DNA of 64,000 nt, from contig NZ_BMOE01000002.1 in the NCBI RefSeq assembly GCF_014646915.1, positions 186,844-250,843 on the forward strand, in the 5' to 3' direction. The translations under genes were made by a program, and so were the position numbers. Below the pieces are notes generated by a model. The model was not told the origin of the DNA. It did no database searches and saw nothing but the letters and a program-made list of their open reading frames with translations. This document shows, in pieces, positions 23,954-33,136 of this stretch. The DNA is from Deinococcus aquiradiocola. Lineage in GTDB: Bacteria > Deinococcota > Deinococci > Deinococcales > Deinococcaceae. Position 1 is the first letter of the stretch. Each line of letters opens with the position of its first letter.

Positions 23954-26157
23954 AGTTCGACCAGCCCGCCACGCCCAACCCCATCGACCAGGAACGCGTC
24001 GTCACGCGCCCCCACACCCGCATCGAAGGCCCGCTGAAGGTCACCGGGCAGGCCACGTACGCCTACGAGTACCAGCTGCCCGAGGCGCCCACGTACGGCT
24101 TCGTGCTCGGCGCCGGGATCGCCAAGGGCAAGATCACGGCCATCGACACGTCGGCCGCCGAGGCCGCCCCGGGCGTGCTGCTCGTCCTGACGCACGAGAC
24201 CATGCCCGCGCAGGGCAGGTCCGACACGCCCGTCCCGCAGCAGGAGGACGCGTCCCCGCAGCTCGCCGGGCCGGAGGTGAACCACTACCACCAGGCGGTC
24301 GCGTTCGTGGTCGCCGAGACCTTCGAGCAGGCGCGCGCCGCCGCCAGCCTGATCGAGGTGACGTACGAGGCGCAGAGCGGCCAGTTCACCCTCGCGGACA
24401 CGGTGGACAGCGGCAAGGAACCGGACGACGCGGTGGACAGCGTCGTCGGGAACTTCGACAAGGCCTTCGGCGCGGCCGAGGTGACGGTCGACCTGACCTT
24501 CACCACCCCGGACCAGTCGCAGGCGCCGATGGAGCCGCACGCGACCGTCGCGCACTGGGAGGGCGAGCAGCTCACCGTGTACACCGCGCACCAGGTCGTG
24601 CACTGGGTGAAGCGCGGGCTGGCCCTGACGCTGAAGGTCCCGCAGAAGAACGTCCGTGTCGTGAGCGCCTACGTGGGTGGGGGTTTCGGCACGAAACTGC
24701 TGTACTTCTCGGACGCGGTGCTGTCCGCCGCCGCCGCGCGCCTGCTGGGCCGCCCCGTCAAGACGGCGCTGCAGCGCCCGCTGACCTTCAACAACACCTC
24801 GCACCGAGCCGCGACCATCCAGCGCGTCCGGCTCGGTGCGGACCGTGCCGGGAACCTCGCGGCCGTCGGGCACGAGGCGTGGACCGGGAACCTCCCGGGC
24901 GGCGACACGGAACCCGCCTGTGAGCAGACGAAGTACCTGTACGCCGGGGAGCACCGCCGCATCCAGACGCGCAAGACGGAACTCGACCTGCCGCCCGGCG
25001 CCAGCATGCGCGCGCCCGGCGAGGCCGTCGGGATGCTCGCCATCGAGGGCGCGATGGACGAACTCGCCGAGAAGCTCGGCCTCGACCCGGTCGAGTTGCG
25101 CCTCATGAACGACGTGCAGTTCGACCCGGAGAAAGGCCCGAAACGCCCGTTCTCGTCCCGCAGGCTCGCGCAGGCCCTCCGGACCGGCGCGAAAGCCTTC
25201 GGGTGGGACGACCGCCCGCGCACGCCAAAGGAGCGCCGGGACGGCGAGTGGTTCATCGGGTACGGCGTCGCGTCCGCGTTCCGCACGAACCTCGTCAAGC
25301 CGTCCGGCGCGACCATCCGCCTGGAGCCCGGCGGGACCGTCACCGTCGAGACGCAGATGACCGACATCGGCACCGGCAGCTACACCATCCTCGGGCAGGC
25401 GGCTGCCGAGATGCTCGGCGTGACGCTGGAGCAGGTGCAGGTGCGCCTCGGAGACAGCGAGTACCCCGAATCCAGCGGGTCCGGCGGCTCGTGGGGCGCG
25501 AACAGCGCCTCGGCGGGCGTGTACGCCGCGTGCGACGCGCTGCGCCGCGACCTCGCGAGGAAGGCCGGGTACACGTACGCGAACGCCGTGTTCCGGAACG
25601 GCAAGGTCTGGCAGGGCGCCGAGTGCACCCTGCTGAGCGACCTCGCCGGGAAGGAAGGCGTGAGCGCCACCGGCAGCATGACGTACGGCGACCTCGACGA
25701 GCAGTTCATGCAGGCGGGCTTCGGGGCGCACTTCGTGGAGGTCCGCGTAAACGCCTACACCGCCGAGATCCGCGTGAACCGCGCGCTGAGCGTCGTCGGG
25801 GCGGGACGCATTCTGAACCCCACCACGGCCCGCAGCCAGTGCCTGGGCGGCATGACCATGGGCATCGGGTCCGCGCTGATGGAGGAACTGCACGTCGACC
25901 ACGACCTCGGCCTGTTCGTGAACCACGACCTTGGCGAGTACCACGTGCCGGTGCACGCGGACATCCCGGACATGGACGTGATCTTCCTCGACGAGCTCGA
26001 CGACGCGTCCAGCCCGCTGCGCGCCAAGGGCCTCGGGGAACTCGGGATCAGCGGGGTCGGCGCGGCCGTCTCGAACGCCGTGTACAACGCCACGGGCGTC
26101 CGCGTGCGCGACTTCCCGATCACGCTCGACAAGGTCCTCGCCGGCTGGGACGACTGA
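23950..26157 (+). CDS. paoC: Aldehyde oxidoreductase molybdenum subunit (PaoC-like)
   Basis: A 735-residue catalytic subunit that binds the molybdenum-pterin cofactor. Family motifs are [14 protein letters not shown] (N-terminal domain), [48 protein letters not shown] and [16 protein letters not shown]. The catalytic base is the Glu in [18 protein letters not shown] near residue 697. It oxidises aldehydes (aromatic ones in E. coli) to acids. It ends the three-gene operon. No XdhC/PaoD-type cofactor-loading chaperone gene follows, unlike many paoABCD operons. Confidence 0.92.
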   Translation: MKFDQPATPNPIDQERVVTRPHTRIEGPLKVTGQATYAYEYQLPEAPTYGFVLGAGIAKGKITAIDTSAAEAAPGVLLVLTHETMPAQGRSDTPVPQQEDASPQLAGPEVNHYHQAVAFVVAETFEQARAAASLIEVTYEAQSGQFTLADTVDSGKEPDDAVDSVVGNFDKAFGAAEVTVDLTFTTPDQSQAPMEPHATVAHWEGEQLTVYTAHQVVHWVKRGLALTLKVPQKNVRVVSAYVGGGFGTKLLYFSDAVLSAAAARLLGRPVKTALQRPLTFNNTSHRAATIQRVRLGADRAGNLAAVGHEAWTGNLPGGDTEPACEQTKYLYAGEHRRIQTRKTELDLPPGASMRAPGEAVGMLAIEGAMDELAEKLGLDPVELRLMNDVQFDPEKGPKRPFSSRRLAQALRTGAKAFGWDDRPRTPKERRDGEWFIGYGVASAFRTNLVKPSGATIRLEPGGTVTVETQMTDIGTGSYTILGQAAAEMLGVTLEQVQVRLGDSEYPESSGSGGSWGANSASAGVYAACDALRRDLARKAGYTYANAVFRNGKVWQGAECTLLSDLAGKEGVSATGSMTYGDLDEQFMQAGFGAHFVEVRVNAYTAEIRVNRALSVVGAGRILNPTTARSQCLGGMTMGIGSALMEELHVDHDLGLFVNHDLGEYHVPVHADIPDMDVIFLDELDDASSPLRAKGLGELGISGVGAAVSNAVYNATGVRVRDFPITLDKVLAGWDD

Positions 26158-26192
26158 TCCGGACTCCGGACGAGACGCGTTCCGCAGCGGAC

Positions 26193-26232
26193 AGCGGGGG
26201 AGGGCAGGCCCGGTCGGCCTGCCCTCCCCGCT
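26193..26232 (+). terminator. Strong hairpin terminator after pao operon
   Basis: A stem of 17 base pairs with one bulged G (26193-26210 with 26216-26232; AGCGGGG...CCCCGCT at the base) and a 5-base loop. It is 35 bases past the stop and just before the next promoter. No long T-tract. Confidence 0.6.
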
Positions 26233-26243
26233 GCTCTGCCCGC

Positions 26244-26249
26244 TAGCAT
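26244..26249 (+). promoter_or_regulatory. -10 box of leaderless GNAT gene
   Basis: TAGCAT is followed by six bases and the ATG at 26256, with no ribosome site. Confidence 0.5.
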
Positions 26250-26255
26250 GCGGGC

Positions 26256-26762
26256 ATGACTTCTTCTCTTCCATCCGTGCGGGCCGCGTCCGGGCGTGAC
26301 GTTCCCGGCATCGTGGCGCTCGTGCGGGAACTCGCGGCGTTCGAGGCGCTGGAGCATGAGGTGCAGCTCACGCCGGAGCGCCTGAACGCGGCGCTGTTCG
26401 GGGAGCGTCCGGCAGTGGAGGCGGTCGTCGCGGAACTGGACGGTCGCCTCGTGGCGTATGCGCTGTACTTCACGAACTTCTCGTCGTTCCTGGGCCTGCC
26501 GGGCCTGTATCTGGAGGACCTGTACGTGCAGCCCGCCCAGCGGGGCGCGGGGCTGGGAGAGGCGCTGCTGCGGCACCTGGCGGGCGTGGCCGTGGCGCGC
26601 GGGTACGGCCGCTTCGAGTGGACGGTCCTCGACTGGAACGTGGACGCGCAGCGCTTCTACCGCCGCCTGGGCGCGGACGTGCTGCCGGACTGGCGGGTGT
26701 GCCGCGTCACGGGCGACGCCCTCGGCGTGCTGGCCGTCCCGCAGGCGCGCACGGCCGGCTGA
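26256..26762 (+). CDS. GNAT-family N-acetyltransferase
   Basis: A 168-residue acetyltransferase of the diamine/thialysine acetyltransferase branch by appearance. Motifs are RAASGRDVPGIVALVRELAA at the start, YALYFTNFSSFLGLPGLYLE, the acetyl-CoA loop VQPAQRGAGLGEALLRHL (RGxGxG/A) and WTVLDWNVDAQRFYRRLGA. The FLGLPGLYLEDL(Y)V and WNxxA-xxFY(x)xLGA signatures are those of SSAT-like enzymes that acetylate amines. The substrate is not proven. Single gene, convergent with the CsaA-like gene. Confidence 0.88.
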   Translation: MTSSLPSVRAASGRDVPGIVALVRELAAFEALEHEVQLTPERLNAALFGERPAVEAVVAELDGRLVAYALYFTNFSSFLGLPGLYLEDLYVQPAQRGAGLGEALLRHLAGVAVARGYGRFEWTVLDWNVDAQRFYRRLGADVLPDWRVCRVTGDALGVLAVPQARTAG

Positions 26763-26839
26763 TCCCGGATTGCGCTGACCTCCGGGTGTTCAGCCGGGCG
26801 GTGCGAGCGTCCGCCGAGCGCGCCCCCGCTCTGGCCGGT

Positions 26840-27199
26840 TCAGAAGACCTTGCTGCCGAGTTTCGCGGCGGTGAGCGGGACGAGCGGGGTCGCCTCGCCG
26901 CTGTCCGCTCCGGGCACCTGCACGCCCAGGATCAGCACCTCGGACGTCACGTCGCCCACCTGCCGGGCCGGGAAGTTCAGCACGCCGAGCACCTGCTGGC
27001 CCACCAGGGCGTCCGGGGACGCCTGCGTGAAGCGGCCCACGCTGGTCTTCACGCCGTACTTCCCGAAGTCGACGGTGAGGCGGTACGCGGGTTTCGGGGC
27101 GCCGGGTTCCGGGTCCGCGCGGACGATCCGGCCGAGGCGCACGTCGAGGCGGCCCAGGGTGTCTTCGGGGTCCACGGCCTGTTTGAGGGGGGTGGGCAT
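26840..27199 (-). CDS. csaA: CsaA-like tRNA-binding-domain protein
   Basis: A 119-residue protein made of one OB-fold tRNA-binding domain as in CsaA and the C-terminus of some aminoacyl-tRNA synthetases. Visible are LGRLDVRLGRIVRADPEP, the KPAYRLTVDFGKYGVKTSVG strands, QQVLGVLNFPARQVGDVTSE and the closing strand region. CsaA proteins bind tRNA and have been described as export-related chaperones. A ribosome site (GGAAGGAG) lies just before ATG 27199. It follows the DHFR-like gene on the same strand after 70 bases. Confidence 0.85.
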   Translation of the reverse strand: MPTPLKQAVDPEDTLGRLDVRLGRIVRADPEPGAPKPAYRLTVDFGKYGVKTSVGRFTQASPDALVGQQVLGVLNFPARQVGDVTSEVLILGVQVPGADSGEATPLVPLTAAKLGSKVF

Positions 27200-27269
27200 G
27201 CGTTGCTCCTTCCGGGCGGACGCGCGCGGCGTGCCGTCCGGGCTGCAGGATACCGTGCGTGCCGGAGTT

Positions 27270-27809
27270 TCAGCCTGCCGGGGTGGGCGCGTAGCGGAGC
27301 AGCAGCACGCCGCCCGGGTACGGCCGGGCTTCCGTCAGGGTGAGCGTCTGCGGGGCGTGCCCGTCCGGGAAGAGGCGCTGGCCCGCGCCGAGCGTGACGG
27401 GGTACACGAGCAGGTTCAGTTCGTCCACCAGTCCGGCGCGCAGCAGGGTGAGGGCGAGGTCGCCGCTGCCGTACACGAGCAGGTCGCCGTCCAGCGTGTC
27501 CTTGAGGCGCGGCACGTCCCGTTCGACGTCCTGCAGGACGGTGGTGTTCTGCCAGGTGGCGTGCGTGAGGGTGCGGGTGACGACGTACTTGGGGACGGCG
27601 TTCATGCGGGGCGCGCCGGGGTCGGCGCTGCCGGGCCACGCCTGCGCGAAGGCCTCGTACGTGCGCCGACCGAGCAGCAGGGCCTGCGCGGCCTGCATTT
27701 CCTGCGCCTTGAAGGCCGCGATGTCGTCACTCCAGTAGGGGGCGCTCCAGGCGGGGTGTTCCATGACGCCGTCGAGGGTGAGGAATTCGCTGATCACGAG
27801 TCTGGCCAT
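27270..27809 (-). CDS. DHFR/RibD C-terminal-domain-like reductase
   Basis: A 179-residue protein of the YwjB/YyaP type related to dihydrofolate reductase and the RibD reductase domain. Features are the N-terminal strand VISEFLTLDGVMEHP, the nucleotide-binding region QALLLGRRTYEAFAQAWP, YVVTRTLTH, LVYGSGDLALTLLRAGLVDE and the last strand PVTLGAGQRLFP. Family members bind NADPH; the substrate is usually unknown. Starts at ATG 27809 with a modest CGGAG upstream. Confidence 0.85.
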   Translation of the reverse strand: MARLVISEFLTLDGVMEHPAWSAPYWSDDIAAFKAQEMQAAQALLLGRRTYEAFAQAWPGSADPGAPRMNAVPKYVVTRTLTHATWQNTTVLQDVERDVPRLKDTLDGDLLVYGSGDLALTLLRAGLVDELNLLVYPVTLGAGQRLFPDGHAPQTLTLTEARPYPGGVLLLRYAPTPAG

Positions 27810-27932
27810 GGGGACGCTCCGGGGGGATGGGAGGCTGGGCGGGGGACAGGCCTGCTGAACTGAACGGTACTGCCCGTTCAGTCTGGCGCAGCGGCGGGCG
27901 GTCCGGCAAGCGTGGCGCCCGGACGCGCCGCC

Positions 27933-29507
27933 TCACGTCCGGCCGGTGAATTCCAGCGTGCCGTCGTCCAGCGGCGAGAACTGAATGGTGTACTTGTCGA
28001 GCAGGTAGTTCTGGTACACCTGCCACGGCCGCCGCGATCCCTGTTTCGGCAGCTGCCCGGCGCTGCGCGTGATGTACCCGGAGCTGAAGTCCAGCATCGG
28101 GCGTTCCTCGACGCCCGCGCCGCGGACGGGCCGCACCACGCGCTCCCCGCGGCGGCGCATGCGGTTCAGCAGGCGGCACACGTAGTCGGCGGTGAGTTCC
28201 GCCTTCAGCGTCCAGGAGGAATTCGTGTACCCGAACGCGTACGCGAAGTTCGGCACGCCGCTCAGCATCATGCCCTTGTACAGCAGGGCCCGGCTCACGT
28301 CGAGCGGCTCGCCGTCCAGCGTGAAGCGCACGTCGCCCAGCACGTTGAGTTTCAGGCCGGTGGCCGTCACGACGATGTCGGCCGGGAGGTGCTCTCCGGA
28401 CGTGAGCTGCAGGCCGCCGGGCGTGAAGGCGGCGACGGTGTCGGTCACGACGGTCGCGCGCCCGTCGCGGATGGCGGTGAACAGGTCTCCGTCCGGCACG
28501 GCGCACACCCGCTGGTCCCACGGGCGGTAGCTGGGCGTGAAGTGACGCGCGTCGAAGCGCTCGCCGATCGCCTCGCGGGCCGCCTGCAGCAGGTTCGCAC
28601 GGAAGAGGTCCGGGTTGCGGCGCGCCACGCTGTAGTAGAAGAGGCCCGTCAGGATGTTCTTCCAGCGCACCAGGGCGTGCGCGACGGGGGCGGGCGCGAG
28701 GCGGCGCAGGCGGACGGCCGTCTCGTCGGTCCCCGGGCGGCTCGCCACGTCGGACGGGGAGCGCTGCAGCATCGTGACGTGCGCGGCCGTGCGGGCGAGC
28801 GCGGGCACGAGCGTCACGGCGGTCGCGCCGCTGCCGATCACGACGACGCGCTTCCCGGCGTACGGGAGGTCCGGCGGCCAGAACTGCGGGTGCACGATGC
28901 GGCCCGTGAAGACCCCCTCGTCCGGGAAGGTCGGGCGGTGCGCCTCGTCGTAGCTGTAGTACCCGCTGCACAGGAACACGAAGCGGGCGCGGCGCGAGGT
29001 GGTGCGGAGCGTTCCGTCCTCGTCCTGGTGTTCGGACGTGACGGTCCAGAGGGCGTCCGGGGTGGACCAGTCGGCGCGCGTGACGCGCTGCCCGAACCGG
29101 ACGCGCCGCGTGACGCCCGCCTCGTCGGCGGCCTCGCGGATGTACGCGCGGATGTCCTGGCCGTCCGCGATGGACTGGTTGCCCTCCCACGGTTTGAAGC
29201 TGTACCCGAGCGTGTGCACGTCCGAGTCGGAGCGCACGCCCGGGTACCTGAACAGGTCCCAGGTGCCGCCGATGGCGTGGCGCGCCTCGAGGATCTCGAA
29301 GGTCTGTCCGGGCGAGCGGGCGAGCAGGTGCCGGGCCGCGCCGATGCCCGACAGGCCCGCCCCGACGATCAGCACGTCGAGCGGGTCACCGTCCGGGGTG
29401 GGCGCAGCAGGCCGCGGGCGGGGGGTCGCCCCGGTGCGTCTGGAGGTCCACCACAGGCCGGCGGCGGCGAGCAGGCCGAGCGTGAGCAGCAGGGAACGGT
29501 TCTTCAT
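27933..29507 (-). CDS. Baeyer-Villiger-type flavin monooxygenase, membrane-anchored
   Basis: A 524-residue class B flavoprotein monooxygenase. It has the FAD Rossmann motif VLIVGAGLSGIGAARHLL, the exact BVMO fingerprint FTGRIVHPQFWP (FxGxxxHxxxWP) and the NADPH motif VVVIGSGATAVTLVPAL, with LRYPGVRSDSD-type contact residues (FRYPGVRSDSDVHTL). Unusually, the first 20 residues (KNRSLLLTLGLLAAAGLWWT) form a hydrophobic anchor followed by an Arg/Pro-rich linker, so the enzyme may be tethered to the membrane. Such enzymes turn ketones into esters. Chosen start ATG 29507; upstream residues in the frame lack similarity. Monocistronic, 134 bases after the M14 gene end. Confidence 0.88.
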   Translation of the reverse strand: MKNRSLLLTLGLLAAAGLWWTSRRTGATPRPRPAAPTPDGDPLDVLIVGAGLSGIGAARHLLARSPGQTFEILEARHAIGGTWDLFRYPGVRSDSDVHTLGYSFKPWEGNQSIADGQDIRAYIREAADEAGVTRRVRFGQRVTRADWSTPDALWTVTSEHQDEDGTLRTTSRRARFVFLCSGYYSYDEAHRPTFPDEGVFTGRIVHPQFWPPDLPYAGKRVVVIGSGATAVTLVPALARTAAHVTMLQRSPSDVASRPGTDETAVRLRRLAPAPVAHALVRWKNILTGLFYYSVARRNPDLFRANLLQAAREAIGERFDARHFTPSYRPWDQRVCAVPDGDLFTAIRDGRATVVTDTVAAFTPGGLQLTSGEHLPADIVVTATGLKLNVLGDVRFTLDGEPLDVSRALLYKGMMLSGVPNFAYAFGYTNSSWTLKAELTADYVCRLLNRMRRRGERVVRPVRGAGVEERPMLDFSSGYITRSAGQLPKQGSRRPWQVYQNYLLDKYTIQFSPLDDGTLEFTGRT

Positions 29508-29641
29508 GGGTGGGAGTCCAGTGTTCCGTGACGGAACGGGGGCAGCCCGCGGGCGATGGGCCGCCGGACGGGGTGGGGCAGCTGTGGATGTGGGGGCCTG
29601 GCCTCCAGTATGCACGGGGCACGGCCCGCCGTCACCGGCCT

Positions 29642-31531
29642 TCAGGTCAGGTCGCCCCGGGCGTGGAGGGCGAGCGCGGCGCGGCAGACGGCCTCCTGCG
29701 CGCGGACGAGCATCCGGAAGCGTTCGCCGTACACGGTTTCGTCGGGCGCCTCGGTGATCACGGTGACGGGGCACAGCAGGTGGGTGGCGGGCCGCAGCAT
29801 GAACGGCCAGCCGTCCACGAGCTCGAAGTGCGGTGAGAGGGTGTGGGCGGCGTGGGCGCGCAGGGCGCGCCGCGTGAGGTCGCGTACGTCCGGCAGGGCG
29901 TCCAGGACCTGCGCGGCGGCGTGCGCGAGCGCGCGGGCCTGGCCCGCGAGGTCCGGGCGGTACAGGACGATGGTGAGGAACCCGGTCGGGACGGCCCACG
30001 ACTCGAAGCCGTGCGGCGCGTACCCGCTGAAGGGCCGCACCCATTCATGCGCGGGATAGCCGTGCAGGTTCAGGTGCAGGTCCGCCTGCACGGCCCGCGC
30101 GGCCCAGTCACGGGCGCCTGCCTCCCAGCGGGTGTCGCCGGCCCGGAGTCTCGCTTCGAGGTCGTCGCCGGGCGCGGTGTAGCGGGCCGCGTGGTGCATG
30201 TGCTCCGGCTGGCGCTGCGTCAGGGCGCGGTGCAGGTCGGCCCCGTCGGGGTTTTCGAGCGGGAGGACCGCGAAGGGCCGCGGGCCTGCCGCGAGGGTGC
30301 GGATGAGGTTCAGGGCGGCGACCGGGCCGGTCGTCTCGTTGGCGTGCTGGCCGCCCGTGACGAGCACGCCGCCCCCCGCCGCGGACGCACCTGCCGCGGC
30401 GCGCAGCACGGCGGGAACGGGTCGGCCGCGCGCGCTCGTCGCGGGCACCGTCCAGGTGAGCCCGGCGTCCCGGGCGGCGGCGCGGGCCTGCGCCCATACG
30501 CGGGCCGGGGCGAGCGGACCGGACACGGCGCCGCTCCAGCCGTCCGGTGGGTCGGGCGGTTCCCAGGGGGGGGCCACGGCGGCGTGCGACCGTGCCGGGA
30601 AGGTCAGGTGCACCGTGACGCGCGTGTCCTGCCCGGGCGCGGCCAGCACGACCGGAATGATCCGGCCCGGCATCAGGGTGCGGGCGTCCACGCCCAGGCC
30701 CGCCCGCGCCTTGAGGGCGTCCAGCGTCCCGAAGTACAGGTCCTCGGCGAGCGCCTCGGTCATGCTGACGCGCTCGCCGGTCAGGGCGAGCGGCACGTCC
30801 GGTTCGGACGCGTGCACCGTGACGCGCAGGTCCTCCCAGGTGGGCTGCGCGGCTGTGCCGTGCACGGCGGCGTGCAGCCCCGGCATCACCTGTTCCGCGT
30901 ACCAGTCCCACACGAGTTCCGCGTCCGTCGGGAACGCCTCACGGTGCAGGTCCGGGCCGATCTGCACCGTGAGGCGTCCGGTCGGGGCGAGCACGTCCCG
31001 GCCGTCCAGCGTCACGCGCGCGCGGAGCGGCACCTCGCACTGTCCCTCCCAAAGCGGGCGGCCCGCCCGGCTGAGCTTCGCCCGGTACACGCCCGGTTCG
31101 TCGCCCTGCGCGGCGCGGAACTGCACGCCCTCGTCTTCCAGTTCGGCCGACAGCGGGTACAGTTCCTGCAGGAACCGCCCCGTCGCGCCGGGCGGGTACG
31201 TGACGCTCAGGGTGTCGGCCCCGCTGCGGCGCCACACGGGACGCACCTCCTCCGTCAGCCAGAAGTACGCCGTCTTGTACGCGCTGCGCACCCGCACGCG
31301 GCCCGGCACGCCCCGCACCCGCAGGAGGTCCTGCAGCTGGCCGCGCAGCACCTCGCGCAGCTCCGGGGATTCCGACACGTACGCCCGGACCGTCCACGCG
31401 TCTCCCGTGGGCCGCGTGCCGAGCAGGTCCGCGAGACGGTCTCGCAGGCGCGTGCCCTCCCACGGGAAGGTGGCCGTCCAGGTGCGCGAGGCGCGAGGTG
31501 CCGTGTCCGGAGCGGGGGTGTCCGGGGTCAC
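29642..31531 (-). CDS. M14-family zinc carboxypeptidase-like protein
   Basis: A 629-residue protein whose last 270 residues form a carboxypeptidase domain. The zinc ligand pair is in VTGGQHANETTGPVAALNLI (HxxE), the family NPDG in LPLENPDGAD, the third zinc His in DLHLNLHGYPAHEW, and the likely catalytic Glu in TVITEAPDETVYG. The first 340 residues are not recognisable as a known domain and begin without a signal peptide. GTG start at 31531, seven bases after the stop of the solute-binding protein, so they are co-transcribed. It probably trims peptides or removes acyl groups from imported compounds; the exact reaction is unknown. Confidence 0.82.
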   Translation of the reverse strand: MTPDTPAPDTAPRASRTWTATFPWEGTRLRDRLADLLGTRPTGDAWTVRAYVSESPELREVLRGQLQDLLRVRGVPGRVRVRSAYKTAYFWLTEEVRPVWRRSGADTLSVTYPPGATGRFLQELYPLSAELEDEGVQFRAAQGDEPGVYRAKLSRAGRPLWEGQCEVPLRARVTLDGRDVLAPTGRLTVQIGPDLHREAFPTDAELVWDWYAEQVMPGLHAAVHGTAAQPTWEDLRVTVHASEPDVPLALTGERVSMTEALAEDLYFGTLDALKARAGLGVDARTLMPGRIIPVVLAAPGQDTRVTVHLTFPARSHAAVAPPWEPPDPPDGWSGAVSGPLAPARVWAQARAAARDAGLTWTVPATSARGRPVPAVLRAAAGASAAGGGVLVTGGQHANETTGPVAALNLIRTLAAGPRPFAVLPLENPDGADLHRALTQRQPEHMHHAARYTAPGDDLEARLRAGDTRWEAGARDWAARAVQADLHLNLHGYPAHEWVRPFSGYAPHGFESWAVPTGFLTIVLYRPDLAGQARALAHAAAQVLDALPDVRDLTRRALRAHAAHTLSPHFELVDGWPFMLRPATHLLCPVTVITEAPDETVYGERFRMLVRAQEAVCRAALALHARGDLT

Positions 31532-31538
31532 GCGCGGG

Positions 31539-33098
31539 TCACTTCGTGACGGTCCAGAACTGCTCGCTGTTCGCGGGGTTCGGCACCCAGCCGCTCAGGG
31601 TGGCGCGCGTCGCGCACAGCGGGCGCGAGTGCACGACCGGGATGCGGACGGCGGCCGCGTCGGTCAGGTCGTGCACCTGTCCGTACAGGCTCGCCTGCTG
31701 CCCGCGCGTCTTCGCGGACGCGGCGCGCACCAGCAGGTCCTGCACCTGCGCGTTCCCGTAGTTCGAGTCGCTCACGCCGCCCGGCCCGTAGAAGGCGTCG
31801 TAGAAGTTCGCGGGCGCCCCGAACTGCCCGGTCCAGCCGATCATGTACATGTCGAAGCCGGGCGCCTTGTTGCGGTCCGCGAGGTACGTCGCCCAGTCCT
31901 CGGTGCGCAGCGTGACCTTGATGCCGACCGCCTGCAGGTCCGCCGCGAACGCCTCGGCGATGGGTTTCGGGGTGGGGAAGTACGGGCGGGACACCGGCAT
32001 GTACCACAGGTCGAGGGTGAGGCCGTTCGGGTACCCGGCGTCCGCGAGGAGTTTCTTGGCGGCGGCCGGGTCGGACGTGACCGCGCCGACCTTGCGGCTG
32101 TTCGCCCAGCCGAGCGCGGGCGGCAGGAAGCTGTTGTCGGCCGTGCCGAGCTCCCCCCAGAAGGCGTCCACCACGGCGCGGCGGTTCAGGGCGAGCCGGA
32201 TCGCCTGGCGGACCTTGACGTTCTTCAGCGCTTCCTGCCGGGTGTTCAGGCTCAGGAAGCCGACGTTGAAGCTGGGGCGCAGCACGGCCGTGAGGGCCTT
32301 GTCGGCGCGGATGGCGGGGAGGCTGTCGGGGTTGAGGTCGCAGGCGAAGTCGACGTTCCCGGTCCGCAGTTCGTTCAGGCGGGCGCTGGGGTCCTTGATG
32401 GACCGGATGACGAGCGCGTCCGTGCGGGGACGGCCGCCCCAGTACGCCGCGTTCGCCCTGAGGCTCACCTGCACGCCGCTCTGCCAGGTCGTGAGGACGT
32501 ACGGGCCGGTCCCGACCGCGCCGCCGGCGGGCGTGCCGTACGCCGCGCCGGCCTTGCGGACGGCGGTGGGGCTGGCGATGCCGAAGAAGTTCGCGCCGAT
32601 CATGTCGGGGAAGTTCGCGAGGGAGCGGGCGAGCGTGAACACCACCGTGTAGTCGCCGTTCTTGCCGACGCTCTTCAGGACGCTGTCGGGGCCTCTGGAC
32701 GGGCCGAACACGAGTTTCCAGCTTTCCCAGGTCTTCTGTTCGCCTGCGCTGCTGGCGGGGTTCCACCAGCGGTTGACGTTGAAGATCACGGCGTCGGCGT
32801 TGAAGGGCGTGCCGTCGTGGAAGCGGACGTTGCGGCGCAGGTTGAAGGTCCATACGCTGCGGTCGGCGTTCGCGGTCCAGCTGCTCGCGAGGCCCGGCGT
32901 GAGGGTGGTGGTGCCGGGGCGGACCTTGGTGAGCGTGTCGTAGATCTGGTTCTGGACGATGGCGGAGTTGGTGTCGTTGATGTTGCCGCTCTCCAGCGAG
33001 ACGGGGTCGCCGCCGCTGCCGTACACGAGGGTGGCCGCGCCGGCGTGACCGGCGAGGAGGAGGGTGAGGCCGAGCAGAATGGACCGGGGAGCGCGCAT
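31539..33098 (-). CDS. Peptide-type ABC solute-binding protein (DppA/OppA family)
   Basis: A 519-residue family 5 extracytoplasmic binding protein with a Sec signal peptide (RSILLGLTLLLAGHAGA). Family motifs include DTLTKVRPGTTTLTPGLASS, WTFNLRRNVRFHDGTPFNAD, GTGPYVLTTW, SLNTRQEALKNVKVRQAIRL and DMYMIGWTGQFGAP. No permease or ATPase gene for a Dpp-type transporter is present in the window, so it must borrow a transporter encoded elsewhere. It sits between the M20 and M14 peptidase genes on the same strand and forms a peptide-use unit with them. Confidence 0.9.
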   Translation of the reverse strand: MRAPRSILLGLTLLLAGHAGAATLVYGSGGDPVSLESGNINDTNSAIVQNQIYDTLTKVRPGTTTLTPGLASSWTANADRSVWTFNLRRNVRFHDGTPFNADAVIFNVNRWWNPASSAGEQKTWESWKLVFGPSRGPDSVLKSVGKNGDYTVVFTLARSLANFPDMIGANFFGIASPTAVRKAGAAYGTPAGGAVGTGPYVLTTWQSGVQVSLRANAAYWGGRPRTDALVIRSIKDPSARLNELRTGNVDFACDLNPDSLPAIRADKALTAVLRPSFNVGFLSLNTRQEALKNVKVRQAIRLALNRRAVVDAFWGELGTADNSFLPPALGWANSRKVGAVTSDPAAAKKLLADAGYPNGLTLDLWYMPVSRPYFPTPKPIAEAFAADLQAVGIKVTLRTEDWATYLADRNKAPGFDMYMIGWTGQFGAPANFYDAFYGPGGVSDSNYGNAQVQDLLVRAASAKTRGQQASLYGQVHDLTDAAAVRIPVVHSRPLCATRATLSGWVPNPANSEQFWTVTK

Positions 33099-33136
33099 GA
33101 AGACCTCCAGGGGGAGCGGGGGCGGGTGGGGTGCGG

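Noticed and set aside
23554..26274. Long minus-strand open frame opposite the paoB/paoC genes
   Set aside because: Antisense shadow of well-supported molybdenum-enzyme genes with a His/Arg/Val-rich composition.
27912..29531. Plus-strand open frame opposite the Baeyer-Villiger gene
   Set aside because: Arg/Gly/Val-rich shadow without motif; the opposite strand has the exact BVMO fingerprint.
29508..30044. Longer N-terminus for the Baeyer-Villiger enzyme
   Set aside because: The extension runs into the M14 gene in another frame and is Arg/Pro-rich without similarity.
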